DNA of 64,000 nucleotides. Source: Anaspis maculata. Taxonomy: Eukaryota; Arthropoda; Insecta; Coleoptera; Scraptiidae. Below the pieces are notes generated by a model. The model saw nothing but the letters and a program-made list of their open reading frames with translations. It did no database searches and had not been told where the DNA came from. Of the stretch, positions 34,912-45,315 are shown piece by piece; position 1 is the stretch's first letter, and each line of letters starts with the position of its first letter. The stretch covers positions 52,133,257 through 52,197,256 of the forward strand of contig OX421965.1 of the NCBI GenBank assembly GCA_949128115.1, given 5' to 3'. The translations under genes and the position numbers were made by a program.

Positions 34912-35290
34912 ATGGGCAGAGATAAACAATATGGGTGCAATAATTTGCTGTGTGCTTAAAAAGTACTCGAATATTTCCAATACATCTCTGGTATTGAAAA
35001 CAGAAAGAAAACTGATTCAGCCAAACTCGAACCTTGGGATGCCCACAAAAAAATTCAAGAATTCCGCCAGAAGTGTTCTCATTTGGTCTGCAGCCCTTAC
35101 CTAGACTGAGCAGTCTGTCGAAGGTTATGATCGCCTATCCTGCATGAACAAGAACAAGTCATAAACAAGAAGTCTGCTGCCTAGTCCCACTGAAGTTTTC
35201 CATGGCGAAGTGTTTCAGTTGCTTGTTGCCAATCCTACATTTTGCATGTGCTTGATGTGGCATGGAAGATTTAAGGTACATATTTCTCAT
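34912..35290. other. No recognised feature
   Basis: Unassigned sequence between the hAT copy and the SINE-like repeat. Confidence 0.4.
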
Positions 35291-35293
35291 TTT

Positions 35294-35775
35294 AGCCGAG
35301 GAGGGCGTAGCGTGTAGTAGGCCGCTCCATTCGGGTGATAACTCGACTGCAGCAACGTTGGCCGCTGCCAAGAGTTGGATGGGTGACTAGGTGTCTTTCG
35401 TCTGATTCGGCTCTGGTCTGGAACTCCTCCTCGGGTGGTCTTAGGCAAATCCCCCGAGTATACATGCTTCCAGCCGGCGGTACAGCAATGTGTATAGACG
35501 ATAACCGACAGCGTGGTCGGGAGGCAGACGAACACTGGCGCAGGAAGCGAGGATGTATCAGACATCCGCACCTGCGATCCAGAGGTGGAAGACGGAGTCA
35601 AGGTCAACCGTGCGCTTGTCGGCCCCAGTGCTTAGATGGACCGACCATCAAACATCCAGGCACCACATTGCGGTTCGGTGAGTCCGGCTGGTCTCAGAGA
35701 GGGGTACAATGAGCCCAATAATAAGGCCTACGTGCCAGGTGAAACTGTGTTCCACCGACTCCCCAAAAATGGAAT
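35294..35775 (+). mobile_element. SINE-like repeat with 5S-rRNA-like head
   Basis: AGCAACGTTGGCC (35351-35363) and TTGGATGGGTGAC (35375-35387) match, at the right spacing, box A and box C of the internal promoter of 5S rRNA genes. The body (35540-35770) recurs at 8660-8882 without the head. A Pol III 5S-type head plus dispersed body is the layout of SINE3-class elements. The 3' end is unclear (no A-tail; GGAATCCAGAAAATGGAATC near 35770). ORFs on both strands here are shadows. Confidence 0.5.
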
Positions 35776-36156
35776 CCAGAAAATGGAATCCAGAATCTCA
35801 TTTTAGCCTATCGATTGGGATAGGTGGTATTGTAGTTGTTATTTATTCAGAAAAACGTAGTAAGACGCCACTCACAGACGACAACACACTCCATCATGAA
35901 TGTTTGGCACCAAGAGGTCCAATTAATCTGCAGCCTGGGTTTTGAGTAGCCTGGAGTCTGCTGGTCTGCTGTCTAGTTCGAGTGGAGTGGCCGGTAGCTT
36001 TTCGTGTTGGTGCAGCCAATTTAAATTCGAACAAATGTCACACATGTCATGTGATTTGATGTTTTGGATTACACGTTACACGTTTTTTTCTCGAACTATT
36101 TTCTAGTTTTTTTTCAAAATTCCACTTTTTTTAATGGAAGGTATAAGATAACAAGG
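35776..36156. other. No recognised feature
   Basis: Unassigned sequence between the SINE-like repeat and the direct repeat at 36157. Confidence 0.4.
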
Positions 36157-36286
36157 ACTATTTTTTTTGACGTTTCAAACCAATAGCGACGCTGTATTTA
36201 GTACCACGTGTTACCATTACAACCAATGTCAACAGTTTTGCAATGGCAAATTAATGGTGGGGTGACAAAACTTCTGCTGCTACTGA
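36157..36286 (+). repeat. Direct repeat, first copy (empty site)
   Basis: ~128 bp (GACTATTTTTTTTGACGTTT ... CTTCTGCTGCTACTGA), ~95% identical to 36615-36742 plus 37562-37565. The second copy is interrupted after CTGCTGCTA by a TA-flanked element; this copy retains the unfilled site. Confidence 0.9.
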
Positions 36287-36436
36287 TTATTACATACAAC
36301 GCCCTTGATTATTAGACCTACAAGGATAATATTCACTTATCTAAATCCCACTGTCAATAGCAACGGAATAAAATTCATGTAAACAACAAAATCTGACAGC
36401 TGTCACTTCGGACTTCTTTTATGTAATAATCTTCAA

Positions 36437-36609
36437 AATATCACTCGTGCTCGAGATTTTCCCAGATAATTTTTGGCCAGGCGTTTCCCTCGGGCTGATT
36501 GTCCCTGGATAAATGCCCTCCTCCTACGGAGTCGGGCTTTTATCGCTACAATCAGCACTCGCGATTGCCTGACCAAAATTATCGTGAAAATCTAAGCACT
36601 TGTGATATT
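36437..36609. mobile_element. Palindromic MITE (173 bp)
   Basis: Almost the whole element pairs with itself: AATATCAC..GTGCT..GATTTTC.C and GATAATTTT(T)GG.CAGGC at both ends, then (C)GCTGATTGT pairs with ACAATCAGC. It lies between the two direct repeats. TSD not clear. Confidence 0.8.
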
Positions 36610-36614
36610 ACTGT

Positions 36615-36742
36615 TGACTATTTTTTTTGACGTTTTAAACCAATAGCGACGCTGTATTTAGTACCACGTATTACCATTACAACGAATGTCAACAGTTTTG
36701 TAATGGCAAATTAATGGTGGGGTGACAAAACTTCTGCTGCTA
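36615..36742 (+). repeat. Direct repeat, second copy (filled site)
   Basis: Same sequence as 36157-36282; ends at CTGCTGCTA, where the TA is the target of the element at 36743-37559. The repeat resumes with CTGA at 37562. Confidence 0.9.
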
Positions 36743-37559
36743 TAGTAGGTTCACTTGTACCATGATTCTAGTAGGCTGGGCAAATTTCACAGTTTGGCAT
36801 TGTAGACTTCACGTCCAACTGCCTAGTGTGCGCCTGAGCGTCTGGCTTCGGAAGATAGGTTATGTTGGTGTGATGGTGTGCTGACTGTTGCTGTCAAAAA
36901 TGAAAAATTTACCGAAATCAACTTTTTCAAATTGCAAATATGGAGTGGATGTAGTTCACCTTTCACAAGTTCCGCAAATTTCTTGTTCCAGTACGATGTC
37001 CTGAGTAGTGAAATCAAGTATTAACGCCGATGAATCCCATCCCCACAAAAATTAGGAAGGTTCAGCTTCCCATCGTTTCCAGCCTTCCAGAGTGTGGGTA
37101 CCTACTTCTTTTAAAAACCAGGATTAGTTCACAATGCTTCCATATTATGTGGTTTTTGAAAATAGATTCACGTCTTCTCCGTAAAGCTGAACGTTATGGG
37201 GTACATGCCCACCACCTATTCCGCTCATTTTTTCTCCCAGAAGCGAGTTCTTGATGGCACTCTCGAGGACTTTAAAATGGGCACTGGACGTTATTGTTCA
37301 AGACACAAGCTGAGGCGCAAACACAGTTTTCACAGTAATGGGCACAATTTCACCCCAATTTTCGTGAAACTCGTGATTTTCAGTCTATTTGACACTCAAT
37401 TTGACAAACGGTAAAGTTGTTGATCTTGTCGTCAAGCTTAAGCTTTCAAAAAAAATGCAACCAACTGCCAAGTTCTAGGGAGTTTTCAAATATCAGATTT
37501 GATAACTTAGAAACAAAATCTCACAGCCAACTAGAATCACGGTACAAGTGAACCTACTA
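36743..37559. mobile_element. TA-targeting TIR element (817 bp)
   Basis: TIRs of ~34 bp: TAGTAGGTTCACTTGTACCA at the left and TAGTAGGTTCACTTGTACCG on the reverse strand at the right, continuing TGATTCTAGT.GGCTG. TA on both sides (36741-36742 and 37560-37561), with the first direct repeat (36281-36282) showing a single TA. This fits a Tc1/mariner-type non-autonomous element. The 60-75-aa frames inside are not recognisable as transposase. Confidence 0.9.
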
Positions 37560-37566
37560 TACTGAA

Positions 37567-38085
37567 TAAACCTCTGCAGGGTGACAAAACTGGCTGTTGA
37601 TACACTCACCATAACAACGATAACGTGAATGTCAAATTGTAAAATTTAATAATTATTGCTTGATTGTCTGTCAGTGTTTGTGAGTAGAAAATACAAAACA
37701 GTTCCTAATGATGAGTGGCGAATTTGCCATGTCCGAATAAGGAGAGACTGATCGTCCCGAAAAACACAAAAAACACGCGGAATGGACTATGATTTGTCGG
37801 AGATACAACAGTACCGCAGATTGCCGATAGTTTGAGAGATTGGGCATTATAACATGCGTGTTGGTATAAAAATGCAGCGTTTAGGACAGGAAAGCAAATG
37901 GACATGCAAAAGCCAGTGCGGAAAAATGGGATTGACTGAAATGAAAATAACCAACCATTCTCATAGAAGCAGCGTCGTTGTACTCTGGCCAAAGCTTTTC
38001 CAAATCTTTGAATAACAACAACTGTACCTTTGATATTTATAACAAGTGATTTGAAATAAACGTTTAAAAAAAATAGTCCATTAAA
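37567..38085. other. Unassigned; one 128-aa minus-strand frame
   Basis: The frame at 37705-38091 (minus) gives a Phe-rich protein without a recognisable domain, and its start lies in the hairpin at 38086. I do not consider it a gene. Confidence 0.35.
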
Positions 38086-38290
38086 TACCATTCGAAGAAT
38101 CCATTTATGTCTACAAAATTGAATTTATTCTCTCAAACTGGTCTTGGCATTTCTCTCAAACCAACTGTCACAGAAAAACGACTCGTGCTGTGTACTCGTC
38201 GTTTTTTTCTGTGGCAGCTGGTTTTCGAAAAATGCCTAGCGACCAGTTATCGAGAAATTCAATTTTGTCGATCCTTCTTATGGTATTGTT
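38086..38290. repeat. Long hairpin (~205 bp), short loop
   Basis: Left arm 38086-38183 and right arm 38196-38290 are inverted copies (ATACCATtcGAAGaATC; ACAAAATTGAATTT; ACTGGTC..aGGCATTT; CAGAAAAACGA) with ~80% pairing and a ~12-nt loop. Could be a small foldback MITE or a hairpin-RNA source. Confidence 0.8.
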
Positions 38291-38442
38291 GTTGACAATT
38301 CACCCCACTCCTCGAAACAGTAGGCCATAAGAAAGTATTACCACCAAGGTCACTGGTGAAAACACCCCTCCAGAATGACCAACTTAAAAAATTCAAACAG
38401 TTTCCACTTTTTCGGAAAGATTTTTGGTGTGGTTTGGTTATA

Positions 38443-39347
38443 GGAGAAGTGTGCCCGAGTTGGCATACTTTTTTTTAAATGACTATAGTTTTTACAGTTT
38501 TCTACAAATTAAACAAAAAATTAGTGGAGATGATAGTTGACATCTGGAATATTCAATCTGCACTGACGTATGAATGAAATATTACAAAAGAAATAAAAAA
38601 AAAATGAGAAAGAAAACAGCTCACTAATCCATCTCACCCTAGGGGCGGTCTGAGATGGAATACGGAGCGGCCTGAGATGGGATACTAAATTTAGGTTATC
38701 GAAAAAAGCATCAGTAGTGAAATACTTTCATGAAATTTAGAAAAAGGTCAACATAAACAAAAATATGACTTCTGGTAATTGAAAAATTAGGTTGATATTC
38801 TCTTACAATCTAGAAAACACAAATAAAGAAATACCTTTTTTGGAATCGCATGAGAATTTTTTCAAACAGCAGCTTGCATGTTTTCTTTCTCCCACTTCAG
38901 ACGGTTACCCTTTTTCTTGTATTTCCCGACGATTTCTGCACAGACCTGAGAATGTTTCAGATTTTAAACCGGTTCAGGGTTAGACCGTTAGATGGAATGT
39001 TTGGGGCTAGACGGCATACTCTTCCATCTCGCCCTGTGGCATCTAGCCCACAAGGACGACTAGAGATCAAAACTAATTTCCTCAACGACGGAAGGAAACA
39101 ATCGCTACCACGAACGTGGAAATAACATGCAATATGTCAACTGCGAAAGAACATTTCTCACCTCCAAAAAACAAAAAACTCCAATAAAACCGGGAGAAGT
39201 GGTCGCAGTTGCACGGGGTTCGGTTTGCACATGCCGGTGGAGGTTGAGAGCGAGAAAAGCTAAGAGTGCGCGCGAAATTCAAATGCGTTTAGCAATGAAG
39301 AGCAGTATGCTAACTCGACCGGTATGCCAACTCAGGCACATTTCCCC
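38443..39347. mobile_element. TA-flanked TIR element (905 bp)
   Basis: Left GGAGAAGTGTGCCCGAGTTG and right (reverse strand) GGGGAAATGTGCCTGAGTTG, both followed by GCATAC, with TA at 38441-38442 and 39348-39349. GTCGAGTTAGCATACTG beside the right TIR repeats its inner half. Short frames inside (for example KTPIKPGEVVAVARG at about 39175-39220) look protein-like but are not recognised, and the transposase, if any, is not intact. Confidence 0.7.
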
Positions 39348-39560
39348 TAGTCCGGGTACTAAGGGACAAATTCAAGTGAAACTCTGCACTTGGTGATAGA
39401 GTTTTGAAACTTGGCACACATGTTCTTTGAATGATTATCAACAAACCCGGATATGGGGCAGACTTGACAGGTAGAGTTTACAGGGTGAAAAATAAAGTTG
39501 AAAAATAGAAAAATTGTATCTGAAGAATCAAAAATGCTGGAGTCTTGCAAATCACCATAT

Positions 39561-40524
39561 TTAGGTGTGATTTAATGTTCATGAAGCTTCCTCAAACAGT
39601 TTTGAAATATCTTGTTTTTTCTCTGAGATATTTTGAAAAACGTAAAAATGCTCAAAAAACGATTTTTGCCCATTATTCAGCAAATTTTTAAGATTTTGAG
39701 GCAAAACTTGGCATTTCTACAATGTGTAGCGTTAGAATTACAATAAGATCAGGAGCCAATTTCTACGCCTCCTATTTTCAGAAATACGATAGTCTTTTTT
39801 GTTGTCTTCACGGCGGCCATTTTGAATTTTCCTGTGACTAAATATTCCAAAACGTGGTCGGCAATTGTAAAGAAGACTTCATTGGACCATTATATTCAGA
39901 AAAAGACATTCTGAAACAGGAACCTTTCTCAATGGAGTGAAGAGAACTATGAGATTTTCATTTTTGCTAAAAAGTAAAATACTTCATTTAGATGTCGCCC
40001 ACAAGAAATTTTTCAACTGATAATGGTGAATTTTGGTACAAGATCCCGAAAAAAATAAAGGTTTGAATTTCTGGTTATATTTCACTTCTGCAAGTACCAC
40101 GTCACCCGTCATTCACACTGAAAATGTGTAAAACCAAAGAGAACTATAAATTTACAGATTTCAACTCTGATTTTAATTTACCTGAAAATCAATACTTTCT
40201 TTTGCGGAATGTCTTTTTCATTGCCAATCATGTTTTGGAATATTCAATTACAAGAAAATTCAAAATGGCCGCCGTGAAGAAACAAAAAGTTGACCACCGT
40301 ATTTCTGAAAATAGGGGGCCTAGAAATTGACTCCTGGTCTTCTTTCATTTCTAACGTTACACATGGTGGAAATACCAAGTTGAACATTGAAATTTTTTGA
40401 AATTGCTGATTCATGGGCAAAAAGTCGTTTTTTCAAGCATTTTTACGTTTTCCAAAATATCTCAAGGAAGAAGCAAGATATTTCAAAACTGTTTTGGGCA
40501 GCTTCATAAACAATTAAATTACAC
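39561..40524. mobile_element. Palindromic insertion in the left arm (964 bp)
   Basis: Its halves (39561-~40040 and ~40060-40524) are inverted copies (CAGTTTTGAAATATCTTG; TTTTACGTTTT.CAAAATATCTC; GGCGGCCATTTTGAATTTTC pairing with AAATTCAAAATGGCCGCCGT). The right arm of the host element reads straight through at 45113-45116, so the TSD is ATAT (39557-39560 and 40525-40528) or a TA within it. Confidence 0.9.
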
Positions 40525-40994
40525 ATATACAGAGGGGTGCATAAAAAACGGCCACCGCTGTAGCATCGTTATTCCTCATCCGATCTTGAGAATTCAAAAA
40601 CCAGTTTGAATGGTTTTATGTCTTCTATAATTCGACAGTGAAAAACATTTTTTTTGTAATGATGCTTCTGAGCACTGATAGTCAACTTTTGTTTTTCAAA
40701 TGGCAACAATATTTTTTTAATTTCTTTTTTGATTCCTTATGCTTATCTGAATATAATGATGCATCAATATCACACATTTTATTATTAGACACGAAGAAAA
40801 AAAAAATGCAACTGCGAAATTTTTACACATCACAGTAGCATCACAACACCCACGATATGCACGCGATCTGGTAGGCTGGGTGCAAAATGATGTTCAAAAG
40901 CACATAGTAGGTCAGGCGTTTGATTTTTCGAAATGTAAATGTCAAAATGTTTTCAAAATTCAAAAGAAGCTGTCCGTCTCTAAGTGTATGGCCA

Positions 40995-41105
40995 TAACGG
41001 CGCACCGACCATCGCCTGGTACCATCGCCTCGCCCATAGCCTCGTACCCTCGCCTCGACCATAGCACCATAGCCTGGCACCTTCGCCTAGACCATCGCCT
41101 TGTCC
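40995..41105 (-). repeat. GGCGATGG/GGCTATGG minisatellite, left arm
   Basis: Alternating CCATCGCCT / CCATAGCCT words about every 10-14 bp. The inverse array is 44160-44500 in the right arm. Confidence 0.8.
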
Positions 41106-41439
41106 TAAAGCTACCTACTGTTATTATACGTATAGGTAGTGCCCGAAGTCTTGACTTTCTGATTATTTGGCGATTGTTATTAGGAAGAAAATACGCAAAT
41201 ATATCTACCACAGTTATGGACTTTACCTCCTCGCTCCTCGTCGTCGTCCTCGTCCTCGGACGATGAAAATATTGCACTTAGCAGCGCAAACATAAGAAAT
41301 TGGCGAATGCATGCAATCACAAACTCAAAAAAAACCGGTTGTGTCACCCCAAAACTTCCCCGACGAGTAGCAAGGAACGGATGGAAATTTTATTATGAAA
41401 TGATGTTCCTTCGGGTGGGAAATTGGAGAAAAAGATTGA

Positions 41440-42068
41440 AGAATTGAGATATTTTCTCTAATTAGGGATTCATTTAGAGCTCCATCATTTGAGTCTCGTC
41501 TTGATGAGCTAGGCCGGTGGATTTTAAAGCGGGAAACTCTCGGACAACTTGAAGAATTTCAAGAGAAATTGCCTGGAAATGTTCAAGAATCAATTACCTT
41601 TTGTTTGAAGAACGTTAGTATAAATCTGTTCACAAGCGAAAAAGTTACAAATTTGCAGGTTTTCATTATAGGAACCAAATTATGTAAAAGAAAAGCGAGT
41701 GAGGCAGTCAGACGCATTAGTACATGGATAGAGGTGATCGATCCGAAACTGGCACCACAGAAAGATTGAAAATAGTTTGCAGGAAATTGAAAATTTTGAA
41801 GACTTGAATTTTCCGGGAAAACCTCAAAAAAATTTCCAAATCATTTTATTATGAAGATCGTCAATTACGGCTTCACTTTTAAGCTCCATTATTCAAATCC
41901 GGTTTCGATAACCCAAACCTGTTTTACATTTTCAACAGGGGAATTCCCGGGAAATTGAGAAGAAAATCATTCGAAAATGTTCAAGAGCCAGTAACCTCTT
42001 GTTTGAAAGAAAAAGATGAAAATCTGTTCACGGGATAAAAAGTTGGAAAATTTGCGGTTTTTCTAGAG
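41440..42068 (+). repeat. Dispersed repeat R2, two tandem copies
   Basis: Copies at about 41440-41700 and 41800-42068 share AGCTCCAT.ATT, GGGAAA, AAAATGTTCAAGA and AAATCTGTTCAC..GATAAAAAGTT. Related inverted copy at 14545-14835. Confidence 0.65.
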
Positions 42069-42594
42069 ATGAAAACTCGGAAACCGTGAGTTCGATTTCG
42101 AAAATTTTCTTTCCAAAAATTAATTTAATCTTTTCTCCAACTTTCGTTCCCAGCATGTCTGCACCTAAAATGAATATTTCGTGGGGCTCACCGCATGTCA
42201 AAGTTGGCATAGTCGTTTTTTCAAATTCACAGAATATACTTATTTCGTTTTGAAAAAATTACCGTCAGAAAACCTGAACCGTGCCGATTTTGAAAATGGG
42301 ACTACACGACGCCCAATCAAATATACTTTCGATATCAGTTTGACTTTTTCGAAAAAAGTTGATCGCCGAGCAGTAATGAGTTTTTGAGTGAAGTCCTGCA
42401 TCAAAGGCGAGTCGTTCTGGTCAAAATTCGGGCGAGAGGCCTTCTCAGGTGGCAACGGCTAGGAGAAATTTTGAAAATTCATACCGCTCGACTGGAAAAT
42501 GGTGGAAGATTGCAACTCCAGACTTGATTTGACTCTTTTGTTTTGTTGCTTGCTGCGAAATTTGGTCCCAATCCATCTGATAGATTTTGAATAA

Positions 42595-42815
42595 TTGAAT
42601 GGTAAAATTTTGAACTTTGACATTTTTTATTATTTGACAGATGACAGATAGAGGGAAACTATCAACTGTTCTGAATACAGTTTTTTATGGACTCTCAAGC
42701 GTTATTCTGCAACTCAAGTTCCGTAATGTATAACATCTATTATTCTTTGGTAGTGGCATTTCCGTTTGACAGATAACAACCAAAAACTAATGGGCTCATT
42801 CCAGGGACCAACAAT
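42595..42815 (+). repeat. Dispersed repeat R3, copy 2
   Basis: Matches 18720-18920 (TATTTGACAGATGACAG; ACTGTTCTGAATACAGTTTT; CCAAAAACTAATGGGCT). A CAGACAGACACACATACAGA tract follows at 42893. Confidence 0.7.
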
Positions 42816-43381
42816 GTCCGCATGCCGAATTTTAAGTCGATCGGATCAACGCTGCGCCTGCGGCTGTAATCGTAGAAGGTTACAGACAAGACAAACAGAC
42901 AGACACACATACAGACAGACATCACTCCAAAAATGTTCTTAATCGTCTTGGGGGACCTCAAAATGGATATATCCGTCTTCATCTCGAAAAATTGTTTTAG
43001 CGCATTCACAATACTTCCCCTCCTCGTTGGGTGGTGGGTCGGGGAAGTAAAAAGAAAACACCAATATGAAATGAAAACCAAATAGAGAAATTACACGTTT
43101 CAACTAGGTACCTATATTTCGCGACTTTCTTCCCGTTTTCTGTGTTTTATTCCTTATTTTTGAACGTACTTCAACTATTTTGGCGCGATACTTTCCATGC
43201 GTTGTTATCCTTTCTTTGCGCTCTTCCGCTATTTTTCCTGCATTTCATTCTTTCTTTACACGCATCGACTGCCTTTTGGAGCCAATTTCTTCCCTTTGTG
43301 TGTAATGTATTCCTTCTGTTCTGTATTTTTTTTAAACTTTAACGATTGCTGTGATTTTTAGCCCTGTCTCTTGTTTTACGA

Positions 43382-43595
43382 CGCGTTCTTCTTAGCTTCT
43401 TCCCACCCAACACCCTTATTTTGCTCCCCAGTCCCGTTGGTATCTTCTGGTAGCATATTGCCACAAAACCAATGTCTTTTGGTGGTTTTCTCACTATTTC
43501 TTGCGATATTTCGCCCTGTTTTTTTCATTTCATGACGCGTTATTTTTAGCTTTCCCTTCCCAACACCCCTTTTTTGCTCCCCAGTTCCGCTGCTG
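43382..43595 (+). repeat. Tandem duplication, ~146-bp period
   Basis: GACGCGTT.TT.TTAGCTT followed by CCCAACACCC and TTTTGCTCCCCAGT.CCG occurs at 43380-43438 and 43534-43590, in a T/C-rich interval (43090-43640). Confidence 0.75.
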
Positions 43596-43732
43596 TGTTT
43601 TATCTTTCTTTTATTTTCATTTCCATTTCGTTCAGGGGATTGCGTATCCGCCTGGCGCCAAAAAAATACACTGCGCAGTTTTACAACCTTCTGATTTTAT
43701 TTCTCGAAAGTTTGTGGATCTCCCGCCACATT

Positions 43733-43768
<36 letters not shown>
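43733..43768. repeat. (AAT)n microsatellite
   Basis: About eleven uninterrupted AAT/TAA units. Confidence 0.97.
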
Positions 43769-44159
43769 TTCGTCTTTGTTACGGCGAAGTCTAGCCAATG
43801 GCTACTCTACTTAACCGTAGAGTAGCTTTTCATTTCCTTTGAAAAAGCTTCTTGGTCACTGTTTGTAGTCCATTCCTACTTTTGCGATGATCAAAATCGA
43901 GATTCCCTTTATGACACGGTTACCGTCGTTTATTACTTTCTACCCCTCTACTTTCTGCCTCGACGAATATTTTTGAATTCTAGTCACATCTTCAGATTCT
44001 ACATTGAATTTAGAAAGGGAAAAATGTCCTTGATATTTTTTATCGGAGGCTTCGTTTTCGAGAATTTTGAGTTTCGATGTCTGGAAACATGGTCGAAAGA
44101 GCTGCTTTTATTACTGAACTTTGAAATCAAATTGAAAAACCCAACATATTGCTGCAAAA

Positions 44160-44500
44160 ATCGCGTGCGATGGGCGATGGTCTGAACAATACCATGCTCT
44201 ATTTCTCGAGGCAAGGCTATGGTGCCAGGCTATGTGCGGTGCGCTGTGCGAGGCTCCATTTTGGCCACGTACATTTAAAACAACGCATGTATTTTTTGCG
44301 TGTGCGAGGCGATGGTGCCAGGCTATGGTACAAGGCGATGGTCGGTGCGCCGTTGTGGACACGAAAAGCCAGGCGATGTGCGAGGCCTCACTGCGGACAC
44401 TTACATTTAAAACAATGCATCTATTTTTTCTAGAGTACGAGGCTATGGGCCAGGCGATGGTACCAGGCGATGGTCGGTGCGCCGTTATGGCCACACACTA
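44160..44500 (+). repeat. GGCGATGG/GGCTATGG minisatellite, right arm
   Basis: Many GGCGATGG and GGCTATGG words with (A/G)CCAGGC spacers, arranged in longer units of ~130 bp that repeat CATTTAAAACAA(C/T)GCAT.TATTTTTT (44272, 44403). Longer than the left-arm array (40995-41105); the arms pair over 44440-44505. Confidence 0.8.
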
Positions 44501-44510
44501 AGACGTCTTT

Positions 44511-44659
44511 ATTCTCTATTTTCAGCTCATTATTTTACACATTTTTAAGTAGGTATTGTGACCTGTCAGGACAAAAAAGTCTTATTGATTTTTCATTCCC
44601 ACAATACACACTTGAAAAGATATAAAATAGTAAGCTAAAAATAGAAAATAAACAAGTCT
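44511..44659. mobile_element. MITE in the right arm (149 bp)
   Basis: TIRs AGAC(GTC/TTG)TTTATT.TCTATTTT.AGCT at both ends, flanked by TA (44509-44510, 44660-44661). The left arm of the host element has an undisturbed ...TCTAAGTG... junction near 40978-40986, i.e. the empty site with a single TA. Confidence 0.8.
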
Positions 44660-45315
44660 TAGAGGCAAACAGCTTCTTTCGGATTTTGAAAACATTTTGA
44701 CATTTACATTTTGAAAAATCAAACGTCTGACCTACTATGTGCTTTTGAACATCATTTTGCACCCAGCCTACCAGATCGCGTGCATATCGTGGGTGTTGTG
44801 ATGGTACTGTGATGTGTGAAAATTTCGCAGTTTCAATTTTTTTTCTTCGTGTCTAATAATAAAATGTGTGATATTCATGCATCACTATATTCAGATAAGC
44901 ATAAGGAACCAAAAAAGAAATTAAAAAGATATGGTTGCCATTTGAAAAACAAAAGTTGACTATCAGTGCTCAGAAGCATCATTACAAAAAAAATATTTTT
45001 TACTGTCGAATCATAGAAGACGTAAAACCATTCAAACTGGTTATTGAATTTTCAAGATCGGATGAGGAATAACGATGCTACAGCGGTGGCCGTTTTTTAT
45101 GCACCCCTCTGTATATGGTGATCTACAAGAATCCAGCACTTTTGGTTCTTCAGATAGAATTTTTTAATTTTTCAACTTTATTTTTCACCCTGTATACGCT
45201 ACCTGTCAAGTCTGCTCCACATCCAGGTTTGTTAAGAATAATTCAAAGAGCATGTGTGTCATGTTTCAAAACTTTATCACCAAGTGCAGAGTGTTTTCCC
45301 TTAGTACCCGGACTA

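Larger units (their letters stand above)
39350..45313. mobile_element. Foldback element (5.96 kb), TA-flanked
   Basis: Outer ends GTCCGGGTACTAAGGGA and its inverse, each next to TA (39348-39349 and 45314-45315). Left arm 39350-41060 (including a 964-bp insertion) pairs with right arm 44440-45313 (including a 149-bp insertion) at high similarity: AACTCTGCACTTGGTGATAG, CACCCCTCTGTATATGG, GGTCGGTGCGCCGTTATGGC. The ~3.4-kb centre holds R2 and R3 repeats, a T-rich duplication and an AAT microsatellite. No transposase recognised. Confidence 0.85.

Noticed and set aside
35287..35712. Overlapping 106-aa and 125-aa frames on opposite strands
   Set aside because: They cover the SINE-like repeat and read in both directions; shadows of a GC-richer repeat.
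36157..36742. Short LTR pair of a retrotransposon
   Set aside because: The ~128-bp direct repeats are 458 bp apart, lack TG...CA ends, primer-binding site or coding sequence between them; a MITE lies there instead.
40960..41277. Arg-rich minus-strand frame and its plus-strand partner
   Set aside because: Produced by the GGCGATGG-type minisatellite and its mirror at 44111-44501.
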